A DNA stretch of 64,000 nt from Ralstonia pickettii (GCF_030582395.1 NZ_CP104381.1:1-64000), one strand, 5' to 3'; positions 30,201-39,389 are shown, numbered from the stretch's first letter. The notes: generated by a model from the letters alone, not told the origin. A program made the numbers and translations.

Positions 30201-33200
30201 ACAACGCCGCCGGCCGCCTGGTCAACGCCGGGGACGGCGCCACTGCGATCAATGCCACCAACAGCATCAACAACGCCGGTGGTTCGATGGGAGGCACTGG
30301 GGATGTGACACTCAATTCCCAGACGCTTACCAACACGGCCAACGCCAAGCTGGTGGCCAGCGGTGCGCTCACGCTCAACACCACGGCCCAGATCAACAAC
30401 CAGGGCGGCCTGATATACGGCGGCCAGGGCCTGACCCTGAACCAGACGGGCGCGACGCTCACCAACAACAACGGTTCCATGCAGGGCGGCAAGGATCTGA
30501 GCCTGGCCGTCGCGTCGATGACGAACACGGGCGGCAACGTGCGCGCGAACCACGACGTTGGCGTGCAGGGTGCCGTGTCAGGTGACGGCGAAATGACCGC
30601 CGGCCGTAATCTGACCTTGAAGGTGGCGGGCGACTACACCAATGGCGCCAATAACCACCTGCGCGCCGATGGCGACATGCTGGTGTCGGCCACCGGTACG
30701 CTCACGAACAGTGGCACGCTGGGGGCCGCCGGCAACACCACGGCCAGCGGCGCCAACGTGGTGAATACCGCCACCGGCGACATCACCGGCGCGAACACGT
30801 CCGTCACGGCGAGCAACGCCATCAGCAATGCCGGCCGCATCGAGGGCAACGGCGTGCAGACCCAGAGCGCGACGCTCGCCAACACCGGTACGGTGATCGG
30901 CAACCACGTGCAGGTCCAAGCAGCCGACATTACCAATTCGGGCGCGGCGGCGGTGATGGCGGCGGTGCAGCAGTTGAACGTCTACGCGACCAATTCCGTG
31001 TCGAACCTGGATGGCGCCACGTTGTACAGCTTCGGCAACATGCAGATCGCCCGCGATGGCGCGCGCGACCCGGCCACCGGCCTTCTGACCAACCAAATCG
31101 GCACACTTACCAACCGTTCAGCCACCATCGACGCGGGCGGCGACATCGACATCGCCGCTCGCGCGGTCAACAACACACGCACGAGCATAGTAACGGCGCC
31201 AGGCACGCCGCAAAGCGTCACGCAGACACTCTCAACGTGGTATCGGAATGGCGTCGTTGATTGGACGGGTTTCAACACGCTACCGATCACGGCCACCGTT
31301 GACAAATCCACTGTCACCAACCTTGACACCACAGCCAAGAGCCTGACCTTAACGAAGCCGGCTACCGAGAGCTATCCGGATCCGGACGCACTTCGGCAGT
31401 GTGGTAGAGAGGACATCGAGTGCCGGCAGAACGTCCCTCAACTCTCGCGCAATATCACCGCCAACGCCGCACAGTGGTATCAGTCGATTCAGGACAACGG
31501 AAGCACCTACACGATCACCTTCCGGCCAGACTGGGACCCGACCAAGAACATTCAACCGGATCAGGTCCGAGTGCGTTACGACCTGGGTATCGACAGCCGC
31601 GATTACCACGAACTCTCGCGCACCACGACGACTACGACGACGACTGACCAACTCATCTCGGCCAGCGATCCCGCAAGAATTCGCGCCGCAGGCGCGATAC
31701 GCGTCAACGCTAACGGTGGCTCGATTCTCAATGGGTCATCCACCATGGCCGCAGGCGGCAACCTGATTCGCTCGGCCGTAGGAGGCACGGTCACGGACCA
31801 GGGCACGGTGCTGCAACAAAGCGTGAGCACGACCGAGACCTCGACCTTCTTCTGGCACGCGAAAACTTGGGGCGGCTCGGACACCCAGGTGGTGCCCTAC
31901 CCAACCACGCCTGTGGCATCCACCACGGTCGCGGCGCTGCCTGCAATCGCCACATCAAACCAGGCCGTCCAGACCACGGCACAGACCATCAACGTGAGCA
32001 CCGTCGACCGCCTGGGCCAAACGGTGACGGGCAGCGGACTGACCGGAGGTGGCGCGAGCGGCGCGACGGTCGGCAGTGCAGGCAATGGGGTTGCCGGTGC
32101 CGGTACAGTCGCGGGGAGCGCCGGTAGCACAGTGGGCAGTGCAGGCAGCGGCATCGCCAATACTGGCACCGTGACAGGCGGCGCTGCCGACATGGTGGCC
32201 AGTGCTGGCAACGGCGCTGCCAATGCCGGCACGGTCACAGGCAATTCCGCCGGTGCGGTCGGCAGCGCCGGCAAGGGAGCCGCGAGCGCGGCTGCGGTAA
32301 GCGGCACGGCCACCAGCGCCGTTGGCGCAACGACGGGCAGCACGCACGCCTACCAGACGCTGGGCACCGCCAATGGCGGCATTCCGAACCTGACGCTGCC
32401 CCTCAATGGGCTCTTCCACGTGCAGCCCGCGCCCAGCGCGACATACTTGGTGGCGACCGATCCGCGCTTCACGCAATACACCAAGTTCATCTCCAGCGAC
32501 TACATGCTGAGCGCGCTGAACCTGAACCCGCAGACCACGGAAAAGCGCCTGGGTGACGGTTTCTACGAAGAAAAGCTTGTACGTGACCAGATCACGCAGT
32601 TGACCGGCCGCGTCTTCCTCGCGGGCCAAACCGACCAGTTGGACGAGTACCGCACCCTCATGGACTCGGGTGTGAAATATGCCAAGGCGTTCAGCCTGAC
32701 GCCGGGCATCGGTTTGTCGGACGCGCAGATGGCGCAATTGACCACCGATATGGTGTGGCTGGTGTCGCAGGATGTGACCCTGCCGGATGGCTCGCACCAG
32801 TCGGTGCTGGTGCCCAAGCTCTACTTGGCGCAGGCCCACACGGTCGATCTGGCTTCCACTGGGGCATTGGTGGCCGGCAATACCGTCCAATTGAACGCCT
32901 CGGGCGACGTGAACAGCAGCGGGCGCATCGTGGGCGATGTGGCGACGCAAGTCCTGGGCAACAACATCCTTAACCAGGGCGTGCTCGGTGGAAATGGTAG
33001 TCAGACTCTGGTGCAGGCGGTGCAAGATGTGCACAACCTGGGCGGCACCATCACCGGTCAAGATGTGGGCGTGGTGGCCGGTCGTGATGTCATCAATTCG
33101 TCGCAGCTTATCTCGAACCTGAACACGGTCGGGCCGAACAACTACACCGCTGGCGCCACCGGTGTCGGCTCGGTCGGCACGATCTCTGCCACCAACAATG

Positions 33201-36200
33201 CGACCGTATTGGCTGGCCGCGATATCACCATGCTGGGCGGCAGCGTAGGCGCGGGCAACACGGCATCCCTGGTGGCAGGCCGCGATCTGACGCTGGGCAC
33301 GGTTCAAATCGGCACGACTCAGGACGCGGTTTCGCGCGGCGGGCTGAGCTATTCGCATGATCAGACCACGACCAACGTGGGCAGCATCGTAGCTGCGGGC
33401 CAGAACGTTGTGGCGGTGGCTGGGCGCGATGCGACGCTCACCTCGTCGATCATCCAGGCCGGTAACAACGCCACGGTGGCTGCGGCGGGCAATGTGACTG
33501 CGACGGCAGCGATCAATACGCACACGCACAGCGAAGGGTCGCTGGGTGGCGATGCACAGTACAAGCAGTCGTCCTACGACGAAAAGGCCAGCGGCAGCAC
33601 GATCCAGGCGGGCAACAATGCGACGCTCGGGGCGGGGCAGACCCAGTCCGTCAATCAGGTCCTGCAAGCCGATGGCCTCGCCACGGTCGCTAGCCAGGGA
33701 CCGGGCAACGTGTCCGTGCTTGGCTCTTCTCTCTCCACTGATAAGGGCACCGCAAAGCTAGTCGCCACAGGCGATGTGACAGTCGGCGCGGTGAATACGC
33801 AGCACACGAGCGATCGTTGGTCAGAAGATAAACACTCCGGATTTCTGTCGTCCACCTCGACGAAGACTATCGACTCAACCAAGCGCACTGACGTAGTCGG
33901 CTCGACGGTTTCGGCGGATAGCCTTGCTGTGTCGGCCGGCCGGGACATCAACGTCAACGGCAGCAGTATCGCCGCGACGAACGATGCTACGTTGGTAGCC
34001 AAGCGCGACATCAATATTACGGCCGCCACGGCGTCGTCGAGCGAATCGCATTTCCGCGAAGAGAAGACCAGCGGCCTTATGGGCTCGGGAGGCATCGGCT
34101 TCACGATCGGCTCACGCAAGCAAAGCGAAGATGATCGCAACACCCAGACCACCGCTGTTGCGTCCACGGTCGGCTCGACCAATGGCAATGTGTCGCTCAC
34201 CGCTGGCAATCACTACCAGCAGACCGGCAGCAACGTGATTGCCGTGCAGGGCGATGTCGACATCCAGGCCAAGAAGGTCGACATCACCGAGGCGCGGGAA
34301 ACCAGCCACAGCAGCCAGGAGACTAAGTTTGAGCAGTCTGGCTTGACTGTCGCCGTGACGGCTCCTTTGATTGCCGCGCTGCAGACTGCTTCGCAGATGG
34401 GCAGCGCGGCAAGCCAGACGTCGGACGCGCGCCTTAAACTGCTGGCCGGCGGCGCCACTGCCCTTGCGGGAAAGAATGCAATGGATGCCGTAAAGGCCGA
34501 TCCAAAGGCGGCTGGCGGCCTTAGCGTCTCGGTCACGGTGGGCGGTTCCAAGAGCCAAAGCACGCAGACGCAGGATGCGGAAACCGCTGCGGGCTCCACG
34601 GTGCGGGCCGGCGGCGACGTGCGCATTCGTGCAACCGGCGACGGAAAAGACTCCACGCTTACGGTGCAGGGTAGCGACATCCAGGCCGGCAATAACGCGT
34701 CGCTCAAGGCTGATGGAGACATCAACCTGCTGGCGGCCAAGAACACCACCGACATGCAGCGCGGCAGCAGCAGCATGAGCGGTGGTGTCGGAGTTGCTGT
34801 GTCCGTCGGTTCTAGCGGTGCATCCTTTGGCATAACGGCCAATGCCAGCGCATCGCGCGGCGACGGCAACGGCCACGATGTGACGTGGACCAATACGCAC
34901 GTCAACGCTGGCAACCAGCTCACGTTGGAATCCGGCGGCGACACCAATATCAAGGGCGCGGTTGCCTTTGGTAAGCAAGTGGTGGCGGATGTGGGCGGCA
35001 ACCTGAACATGGCAAGCCTCCAGGATACGAGTACCTTCCATAGCAAGGATCAGTCGATCGGCGGTAGCGTAACGGTGGGCATGGGCGCCTCGGGCAGTGT
35101 GAGCGCCAGCCAGCAGAAGATCGACAGCGATTACGCCAGCGTGAAGGAACAATCCGGCATCAAGGCCGGGGATGGCGGCTTCCAGGTCAACGTGAAAGGC
35201 AACACCGATCTGAAAGGTGCGGTGCTGGCCTCTACGGACAAGGCTGTCCAGGACGGTACTAACAGCCTGACGACCGCGACGCTAACGACGAGCGAGATTC
35301 ACAACCACGCGGACTACAGCGCCAGCAGCGTTGGTATTGGTGGCGGCTACAGCACCGGTGGCGGCGGCATGATGCCGATTGGCGGTGGTAGCGGCAGCCC
35401 AGGTGCGGGCGGTGTCGGGACGAACCAGCAAGGCCAAGCCACCACGGGTGGCGACAAGGTGCCGGGCTCCAATCTGCCATCCAGTGGTGGCTTCAGCGCG
35501 GCGCCGCCGATCGTGATGGGCGCAAGCGGTAGCAGCAGCAGCACAACCGTCAGTGGTATCAGCGGCGGCGCCATCCACATCACGGACGGTGCCAAGCAGC
35601 AAGCGCTGACCGGCAAGGATGCCGACCAGACCGTGGCCAGCGTGAACCGCAACGTCTCCACGAATGTGGATACGAGCGGCTCGCTCGCGCCGATCTTCAA
35701 CGAAAAGGAAATCAAGACCGGGTTCGAGATCACCGGCGCCTTCATTCGTGAGACGAACACCTTCCTGAACAACCGGGCAGCGGAATCGACCCAGGCACAG
35801 AAGGCGCTCGATGCCGAAAAGGCCAAGCCGGCCGACCAGCAGGACCAAGCCAAGATCGCACAGCTCACGCAGACGCTGCAGGACAACGCGACGTGGGGCA
35901 TGGGTGGCACTGGACGGATGCTAATCACTGCGTTAACAGCAGGTGCAGGCGCCAATGTGACTGGCGGAATGGGCCAACTTGCGCAGAACGCGACCATTGC
36001 CTACTTGCAGGAACTCGGTACGCAACAGGTGAAGCAGATGGCCGATAGCCTTGGTAGCGAGGGTGCCCGTGCGGCGCTGCACGCGATTGTTGGTTGCGCC
36101 GGGGCGGCGGCGAGTAGCCAGAGTTGTGGCTCGGGCGCTATGGGAGCAGCGGCCAGCTCAGTAATTGGCAGTTTGCTGGGGCCGACAGATGGCATGACGC

Positions 36201-37243
36201 CGGACGAAAAACAGGCGCGCGAGAACCTGGTTCGGAGCTTGGTTGCTGGTGTCGCCGGAGCCACGGGGCTTAACTCAGCTACGGCCACCAACGCTGCAAC
36301 GATCGAGGTGGAGAACAACCACGCACTGCCTAAACCAGCCATAGTCGGAGTTGATCTGGTTCGGAAATATTGCGGTGCTACGCAGCCGTGCTCAGACAAA
36401 CAAGTTAGCGATCTCTTGCGAGCGCAAAACGCCCTGAACTCCGCTGCCGGCAAGAACGCAACTGTTGCGGTTCTCTTGATGGGAGGACCTACTCTAGTCA
36501 CCGCGGGTCTCGCTCTTGCGGCGTTGGCTCCAGAAATGCTTTCTATCGCGCTAGCGAACCCTACGGCTGCGGTGCAAGCTGGCATCATTAGTGCTGAGAC
36601 CGCTGCCGCGATCATGACCAATTCGGTGGCACCTAGCGTCGTCTTGGAAGGAGCGGCCGGAAAGGCGGTACAGCGCGGTACAACGGCAATCGGCAGAGCG
36701 GCGGAAGAGGGCGGTGCGGCTGGCGGTAGCGCGGCAAACGCTCGGTTGCCGAACGACCTACTGCCGAACTCATCTACCCTGGTGCTAACTGAGACGGAGG
36801 CCAGAAGCCTCGGGGGACAGAACAAGGGGCTGATCTATGTCACAGAAACGCCCAGAGGTGGTTCGGCAGCACAAGACTTCCAAGCCGGAACGAATGGTGC
36901 GTTCAGTGACCTTGCAACAGGGAAACCCGCAGTTCCAGCCTTGCGCTACGACAACCCGAACGCGAACGGGGTGAACTACGTCAAGTTCGATGGTGTCGAA
37001 GAGGCGGCAGACGGGACGAAGGTCTTGCTGATTGATGCCAAAACGAAGCTAGCAATTTGGAGTGATGCAACACAGCAATCCACCCTCTCGACATTGGATA
37101 GGGTGAGGAGTGCGCTTCAACAGAATCCAGGATATAAGGTTGTGTATGAGTTTCCGAACACAAAAACAGCCAGTCTGGCGCGCGATTTCATAATTGAAAA
37201 CGGCTTTGGGAATATCGTCTCAGTGAGAGTAAGGAATCCATGA
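24293..37243 (+). CDS. TpsA/CdiA-type exoprotein with VENN and nuclease tip
   Basis: A 4316-aa two-partner-secretion exoprotein, secreted by the TpsB at 40770. Order: extended signal peptide (MNAKCYRTVFNAVRG..., cut near AVHA-QVV at about 71), TPS haemagglutination domain with NPNGI at 179-183, a huge beta-helix with 281-residue tandem repeats (about 590-1890), a Gly/Ala/Ser-rich spacer (about 2580-2680), further FHA-type repeats, a hydrophobic pre-toxin region, and VENN at 4006-4009. The 307-residue tip after VENN has KFDG...LLIDAK, i.e. D4233-x14-D4248-A-K4250, a PD-(D/E)XK nuclease signature similar to Tox-REase-5. The next gene overlaps its stop by four bases and should be the immunity gene. 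Likely role: contact-dependent inhibition plus adhesion. Confidence 0.93.
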   Translation: MNAKCYRTVFNAVRGMLVAVEETASSTGKGRNAGACAQGAVGVAVSVARFTVLPVVFGAWCALGVPAAVHAQVVAAPGSGAQVVQTANGLQQVNIARPNGSGVSLNTYSQFNVPAAGNILNNSSTITQTQQAGYINGNPNLLPGGSARIIVNQVTSTSPTTIQGYTEVAGQRAEVVIANPNGITVSGGGFINTSRATLTTGIPVFGGSGSLDAYRVTGGQITIQGGGLNAANVDQVDLIARAVQANAAVYANQLNVIAGANQVDRNTLAATPIAGDGGAPSVGIDVSALGGMYANKILLASTENGVGVSLKGVTAAQAGDLTLTSGGQLILAGTTSATGNLNASARGDVTNSGATYGSGPVSLSTDGTLTNAGALASQQGLSVDAGAVNSTGSLGAGVAQSGAVAQAADLKVTTTGALSATGTNAAGGNATFQGAGVSLARSQTSVNGNLALNSSGNVDLTGASTHAGGAVNANAAGAFVNDAGRLSGNGPVQVTAGSVSNAGGQIVSQAALGVQSTGAVNNTQGTVQAAGALAVSGSTIDNTAGRLVSLNADGLTVNAATSITNAAGTTADGAQGGVIGGNGAATITAQTLTNRGQISAATDAALNAATLDNSNGSVKAGRTLAANVTGAVNNQHGTLSADTTNVSAGSIDNSAGTIEGNQLGLTTTGNLSNRNGAINQVSQADTTLQVGGALDNTGGTIAANAQNLTVNAQALTNDGGKLQHAGSGAFSVTTTGALSNVGGQVRTNGTLSAKAGSVDNTSGSVIAQGAQTLTVAGALNNTNGTVHAGDSLKVQAGGALTNVGGNVEANSAHSTLSVSSASLDNTSGRVVNVGDGVTTVAVQQTLLNANPTNVPGQGLIGGNGALNITAGALQNHGTLSAKGDQTLNAQSFDNSNGTALASGALSATIAGIVNNNQGTLSANSTTLTAASVDNTTGKIEGNQLALTTTGNLVNRGGSINQYSQADTNIKVGGTLDSTNGLIAANALNLSVSAQAMTNDGGKLLHAGTGTFTLDSQGTLSNVAGQVQTNGILSAAAASLDNSSGLLAAQGAQTVTTQGALNNTNGTMRSGDALKVEAGDALTNVGGDIEANGVHSTLSVSARTLDNTSGRIVNVGDGAAAISVQQTLLNANPTNASGQGLIGSNGALGVTAGALQNHGTLSAKGDQVLTAQSFDNSNGSTLASGTLTATIAGALNNASGTLSANSTTLTAGATDNTAGKIEGNQLALTTTGNLVNRGGSINQYSQVDTTLKVGGTLDNTNGTIAANAQNLAVSANAITNDSGKLQHAGTGAITVASNAAFSNVGGQVQTNGALSIQSAALDNTSGLIAAHGAETVSSTGALNNTNGTLHAGGSSRVRAGGALTNVGGNIEADAAHGTLSVSAASLDNTSGRVVNVGDGTTTVAVQQALVNASSNNTAGRGFIGGNGDLDVTAGSLQNHGALTAKGNETLTTQSFDNSNGSAAANGALTANVAGALVNHQGSLSSGTTTINAATLDNTAGKLEGNQLSLSTTGDLVNRGGTLAQYSQTDTDLKVGGTLDNINGSIAANAHNLSINANAITNDGGKLQHAGAGTLTMDSNGALSNVGGQVQTNGALSTHAQSIDNTSGLIAAQGTETVFTTVALNNTNGTLHAGGNSQVQAGGALTNVGGNIEASSAHGSLSVSANSLDNTSGRVVNVGDGATTVAVQQALLNANPASTAGRGVIGGNGDLAVSAGTLQNHGTLTAKGNETLTTQSFDNSSGSARAGGALTANVGDALTNQNGLLSGNATSLSAASLDNSSGHIEGNQLGIVTTGDLVNRGGILAQYDRTDTTLKAGGSLDNTGGTIAVNADNLTLSGRNVHNDGGKVQHAGTGTLSVSAQAALTNTNHGQIQTNGALTTQSATLDNTNGSAAALGAASVSTTGDLTNKQGTLYGQSSLTLASGGQLDNTAGSAQTQGNLSATASGAIGNAGGQITANGPHGTMTVSGARVDNAAGRLVNAGDGATAINATNSINNAGGSMGGTGDVTLNSQTLTNTANAKLVASGALTLNTTAQINNQGGLIYGGQGLTLNQTGATLTNNNGSMQGGKDLSLAVASMTNTGGNVRANHDVGVQGAVSGDGEMTAGRNLTLKVAGDYTNGANNHLRADGDMLVSATGTLTNSGTLGAAGNTTASGANVVNTATGDITGANTSVTASNAISNAGRIEGNGVQTQSATLANTGTVIGNHVQVQAADITNSGAAAVMAAVQQLNVYATNSVSNLDGATLYSFGNMQIARDGARDPATGLLTNQIGTLTNRSATIDAGGDIDIAARAVNNTRTSIVTAPGTPQSVTQTLSTWYRNGVVDWTGFNTLPITATVDKSTVTNLDTTAKSLTLTKPATESYPDPDALRQCGREDIECRQNVPQLSRNITANAAQWYQSIQDNGSTYTITFRPDWDPTKNIQPDQVRVRYDLGIDSRDYHELSRTTTTTTTTDQLISASDPARIRAAGAIRVNANGGSILNGSSTMAAGGNLIRSAVGGTVTDQGTVLQQSVSTTETSTFFWHAKTWGGSDTQVVPYPTTPVASTTVAALPAIATSNQAVQTTAQTINVSTVDRLGQTVTGSGLTGGGASGATVGSAGNGVAGAGTVAGSAGSTVGSAGSGIANTGTVTGGAADMVASAGNGAANAGTVTGNSAGAVGSAGKGAASAAAVSGTATSAVGATTGSTHAYQTLGTANGGIPNLTLPLNGLFHVQPAPSATYLVATDPRFTQYTKFISSDYMLSALNLNPQTTEKRLGDGFYEEKLVRDQITQLTGRVFLAGQTDQLDEYRTLMDSGVKYAKAFSLTPGIGLSDAQMAQLTTDMVWLVSQDVTLPDGSHQSVLVPKLYLAQAHTVDLASTGALVAGNTVQLNASGDVNSSGRIVGDVATQVLGNNILNQGVLGGNGSQTLVQAVQDVHNLGGTITGQDVGVVAGRDVINSSQLISNLNTVGPNNYTAGATGVGSVGTISATNNATVLAGRDITMLGGSVGAGNTASLVAGRDLTLGTVQIGTTQDAVSRGGLSYSHDQTTTNVGSIVAAGQNVVAVAGRDATLTSSIIQAGNNATVAAAGNVTATAAINTHTHSEGSLGGDAQYKQSSYDEKASGSTIQAGNNATLGAGQTQSVNQVLQADGLATVASQGPGNVSVLGSSLSTDKGTAKLVATGDVTVGAVNTQHTSDRWSEDKHSGFLSSTSTKTIDSTKRTDVVGSTVSADSLAVSAGRDINVNGSSIAATNDATLVAKRDINITAATASSSESHFREEKTSGLMGSGGIGFTIGSRKQSEDDRNTQTTAVASTVGSTNGNVSLTAGNHYQQTGSNVIAVQGDVDIQAKKVDITEARETSHSSQETKFEQSGLTVAVTAPLIAALQTASQMGSAASQTSDARLKLLAGGATALAGKNAMDAVKADPKAAGGLSVSVTVGGSKSQSTQTQDAETAAGSTVRAGGDVRIRATGDGKDSTLTVQGSDIQAGNNASLKADGDINLLAAKNTTDMQRGSSSMSGGVGVAVSVGSSGASFGITANASASRGDGNGHDVTWTNTHVNAGNQLTLESGGDTNIKGAVAFGKQVVADVGGNLNMASLQDTSTFHSKDQSIGGSVTVGMGASGSVSASQQKIDSDYASVKEQSGIKAGDGGFQVNVKGNTDLKGAVLASTDKAVQDGTNSLTTATLTTSEIHNHADYSASSVGIGGGYSTGGGGMMPIGGGSGSPGAGGVGTNQQGQATTGGDKVPGSNLPSSGGFSAAPPIVMGASGSSSSTTVSGISGGAIHITDGAKQQALTGKDADQTVASVNRNVSTNVDTSGSLAPIFNEKEIKTGFEITGAFIRETNTFLNNRAAESTQAQKALDAEKAKPADQQDQAKIAQLTQTLQDNATWGMGGTGRMLITALTAGAGANVTGGMGQLAQNATIAYLQELGTQQVKQMADSLGSEGARAALHAIVGCAGAAASSQSCGSGAMGAAASSVIGSLLGPTDGMTPDEKQARENLVRSLVAGVAGATGLNSATATNAATIEVENNHALPKPAIVGVDLVRKYCGATQPCSDKQVSDLLRAQNALNSAAGKNATVAVLLMGGPTLVTAGLALAALAPEMLSIALANPTAAVQAGIISAETAAAIMTNSVAPSVVLEGAAGKAVQRGTTAIGRAAEEGGAAGGSAANARLPNDLLPNSSTLVLTETEARSLGGQNKGLIYVTETPRGGSAAQDFQAGTNGAFSDLATGKPAVPALRYDNPNANGVNYVKFDGVEEAADGTKVLLIDAKTKLAIWSDATQQSTLSTLDRVRSALQQNPGYKVVYEFPNTKTASLARDFIIENGFGNIVSVRVRNP
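26070..29940 (+). repeat. 843-bp tandem repeats inside the exoprotein gene
   Basis: The same motif (CAG CAR ... AACGC, in VQQ-LLNAN) falls at 26834, 27677, 28520 and 29363, exactly 843 bases (281 codons) each time. Units also share GKIEGNQL, NDGGKLQHAG and LDNTSGRVVNVGDG. About four and a half units, with flanking diverged copies. The constant period implies tandem amplification and a risk of copy-number change. Confidence 0.9.
32029..32345 (+). repeat. Gly/Ala/Ser low-complexity segment in the exoprotein
   Basis: Irregular repeats of VGSAGNG, TGTVTGG and related short motifs, a flexible spacer of about 100 residues between beta-helical parts. Underlying DNA shows imperfect 30-60-base repetition. 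Confidence 0.7.
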
Positions 37244-38004
37244 AATCCGTGGACGTAAGGTTGTATATCTACTACAGGGCTAACAAAAGCGAGACGGCGG
37301 AAGGGCGTCATGAGATCGTCATGAACGGTCTCAAGCAGTTCGGCGGCCCGCTGGGATTGTCTGGCGTACCGATCCCATCACTCCCTGATTTTGGTGATGA
37401 GCTTTATGTTGGCTACAGTATCAGGCCGCCCCAATTCAAAGGACTTAATATCGCTGGTGGATACAAGTATCGCGGCGGTCGAGTTGCATTTGAAGATAAA
37501 GCTGTTGATGATGAGATGATAGTTTATAAATTCAAGACGTCAAATAAGATAATTAACTATAAAGACGTATTGCACAGGGATTTGTGTCGCGCAATCTCCG
37601 CATTTCGCGGTTATCGAGCGGCTCTTTTCTTTGACTCTTATGAGTCCGCTTACTGTGGAGGCTACATCCCTTCTGAGGATGGGGCTTCCGCCTTCGACGA
37701 GAAAGGGGAGGCCGTGCAAAATAATGCGCGGTACAACGAGCTTCGAGCAAATCCCGCAATCGACGTAGACGGTAGAAACAACATCTATACTCTTCATGCC
37801 GCTCAATATTGGGACTCGGAACTTTGTCAGCGAGCGCTTGGTTACGGACCAAGCGAGGTCGTAAAAAGGCTGGTAGGAAAAGCACCCAACGTCGAGCAAC
37901 TTGATGGCGGAGTTTATCTCGTATTAAACGATGATCCGGCAATGAGCTTCGATGATTTTTTGGCCATGAACGCGAAATACAAGGAAATTCTTGGCCTAAT
38001 TTAG
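37240..38004 (+). CDS. Predicted immunity protein (Imm52-like) for the exoprotein tip
   Basis: A 254-aa cytoplasmic protein whose ATG overlaps the exoprotein stop (ATGA), the classic toxin-immunity arrangement. It should bind and neutralise the nuclease tip delivered by sister cells. No signal peptide or membrane segment. Its length, the start YIYYRANKSE and the LHRDLCRAISAFRGYRAALFF region fit my memory of Imm52, which pairs with Tox-REase-5, but that family name is inference. DNA is AT-richer than in the exoprotein, as expected of an exchangeable module. Pairing with the tip is strongly supported by position. Confidence 0.8.
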   Translation: MKSVDVRLYIYYRANKSETAEGRHEIVMNGLKQFGGPLGLSGVPIPSLPDFGDELYVGYSIRPPQFKGLNIAGGYKYRGGRVAFEDKAVDDEMIVYKFKTSNKIINYKDVLHRDLCRAISAFRGYRAALFFDSYESAYCGGYIPSEDGASAFDEKGEAVQNNARYNELRANPAIDVDGRNNIYTLHAAQYWDSELCQRALGYGPSEVVKRLVGKAPNVEQLDGGVYLVLNDDPAMSFDDFLAMNAKYKEILGLI

Positions 38005-38394
38005 AGTCAGGCGCTGAAGGATGCAACGGGTAAGGATTTTGTGCCAATCCAGAACGCGTCAGGGAACGGTATTGACTTGGTCTATGTGGACAAAGAGACC
38101 AAGACCGTCTACCACGTTGAAGTGAAGAGCAACCTTGATGGCTTGCCGGGCAATACGCCGCAGGGGAATCTTCCCAAGCAATTCGCCGATTGGATTCAGG
38201 ATGCCGCTGACGGGAAACTGAATAAGCAAGCTGTCTCATCCGATGCCCAGGCACTCGCTCAGCAAATCCAGGGCTACATGAACCCTGCCTCGGGATATAC
38301 GATCAGCCACAATGTGATGCAGGTCCAGATTCCGCGCCGCGGGTCCACCGGGCAGGTGAGTGCAAGTTTGCGTCCTTGGCCGCCATCGAATTGA
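38005..38394 (+). pseudogene. Orphan toxin tip (PD-(D/E)XK, PoNe-like), no start codon
   Basis: Directly after the immunity gene stop, in the same frame, the sequence reads SQALKDATGKDFVPIQNASG and continues 129 residues to a stop at 38394. It contains GNGIDLVYVDKETKTVYHVEVK, with D...E-V-K forming a PD-(D/E)XK core, and then QFADWIQD, resembling the PoNe-type DNase pattern. There is no ATG or ribosome binding site for the full module (GTG at 38041 has none), so it is a toxin C-terminus detached from its carrier. It has its own downstream immunity-like gene. Such orphan cdiA-CT/cdiI modules are known behind CDI loci and can recombine onto the main gene. Confidence 0.8.
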
Positions 38395-38402
38395 GGAGTC
38401 CG

Positions 38403-39389
38403 ATGCAACGTCTTGGTGTGTATAAAAAATGGCTATCAGAAGCCGAGTTATTGGCGCGCAATGACAATCTTTCCGAGCACTTGGAGCAAGGCTGGCTTCA
38501 TGAACGCGCCAATATGGAGCAGTATGCGCATGGCAACAATAGGCCGTTCGAGGAGCGGCTGGAGGCGCTTGGCTTGCCTCGCATTTGCCTCCCAAACCTC
38601 GTTGGGCGGGCACTTTCTGCGTGCCTTCTGGACCTAGAAAAAGCAACGCATGACATTTTTTCGCACGAACCGGCGTCAGTGTGGGAGCCCAAGCTTAGGC
38701 GTTATTGGGCATACCAATATTGGCGAGTTCGACTAGACCACTACGTGCAGGTTGGCGCAACGACGGGGGGACAGGCCGGTTTTGGCACAGCGATGGCGTC
38801 CCTCGCTGGGTGCCTGTGTGCAGGATGGATAGACGAAGCCAAGTTGTTGGCAGAGGAAATTCTTGTTCTCTATCAGCACAAGCGCTTCTACGACGTGGGG
38901 GGCATGTTCGGGCAGCCCTTGTACCACTGGCTCCTGCGTGTCTGTCTGGTCCATTGGGGATGGGGATTCAATGACTGGGGCGACGATGACGATGAGGGAG
39001 CCCCGGTGGCCCTCAGCGAACCCGTGCTGAATGATCTGGTCACCCATTGGTGCGACACGAATCTAACGCCGATGCAAGACCACGTCAGGTGGCTGTGTGA
39101 CTACTACACGCACCGCACGAAGCCTGCCGGTGGATACGAATTCAACAACGACTTGCTACTCGTGCGTTTCCCTGCAGTCATCCTTGCATGGCAAAGGCTT
39201 CGGCAGGAGCGCGGGCTAGACAATCCGCCAATCGATCATCCGTTGATGCGGCCCGACTATGCTCGGTTACGCGAGCCCGTGCCGATGTACTCCGATCCGT
39301 TGCTCGATGCAGTCATCGCGCGCCTGCGCCGAGAAGAGATGCCTGATCTGGGGGGCGGTACGCAGACCGTCGGTGCCGCACTCCGATAA
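38403..39389 (+). CDS. Predicted immunity protein for the orphan toxin tip
   Basis: A 328-aa cytoplasmic, largely helical protein rich in Trp and Tyr (RRYWAYQYWRVRLDHYVQVG, about residues 92-111; VHWGWGFNDWGDDDDEG near 180). GAGGAG five bases before ATG 38403 gives a good start, and the gap to the orphan toxin stop is eight bases. By position it is the cognate immunity gene; the general look resembles DUF1911-type PoNi immunity proteins, but I cannot confirm that. Keeping it intact while the toxin lacks a start fits protection against neighbours carrying that toxin. Confidence 0.7.
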   Translation: MQRLGVYKKWLSEAELLARNDNLSEHLEQGWLHERANMEQYAHGNNRPFEERLEALGLPRICLPNLVGRALSACLLDLEKATHDIFSHEPASVWEPKLRRYWAYQYWRVRLDHYVQVGATTGGQAGFGTAMASLAGCLCAGWIDEAKLLAEEILVLYQHKRFYDVGGMFGQPLYHWLLRVCLVHWGWGFNDWGDDDDEGAPVALSEPVLNDLVTHWCDTNLTPMQDHVRWLCDYYTHRTKPAGGYEFNNDLLLVRFPAVILAWQRLRQERGLDNPPIDHPLMRPDYARLREPVPMYSDPLLDAVIARLRREEMPDLGGGTQTVGAALR

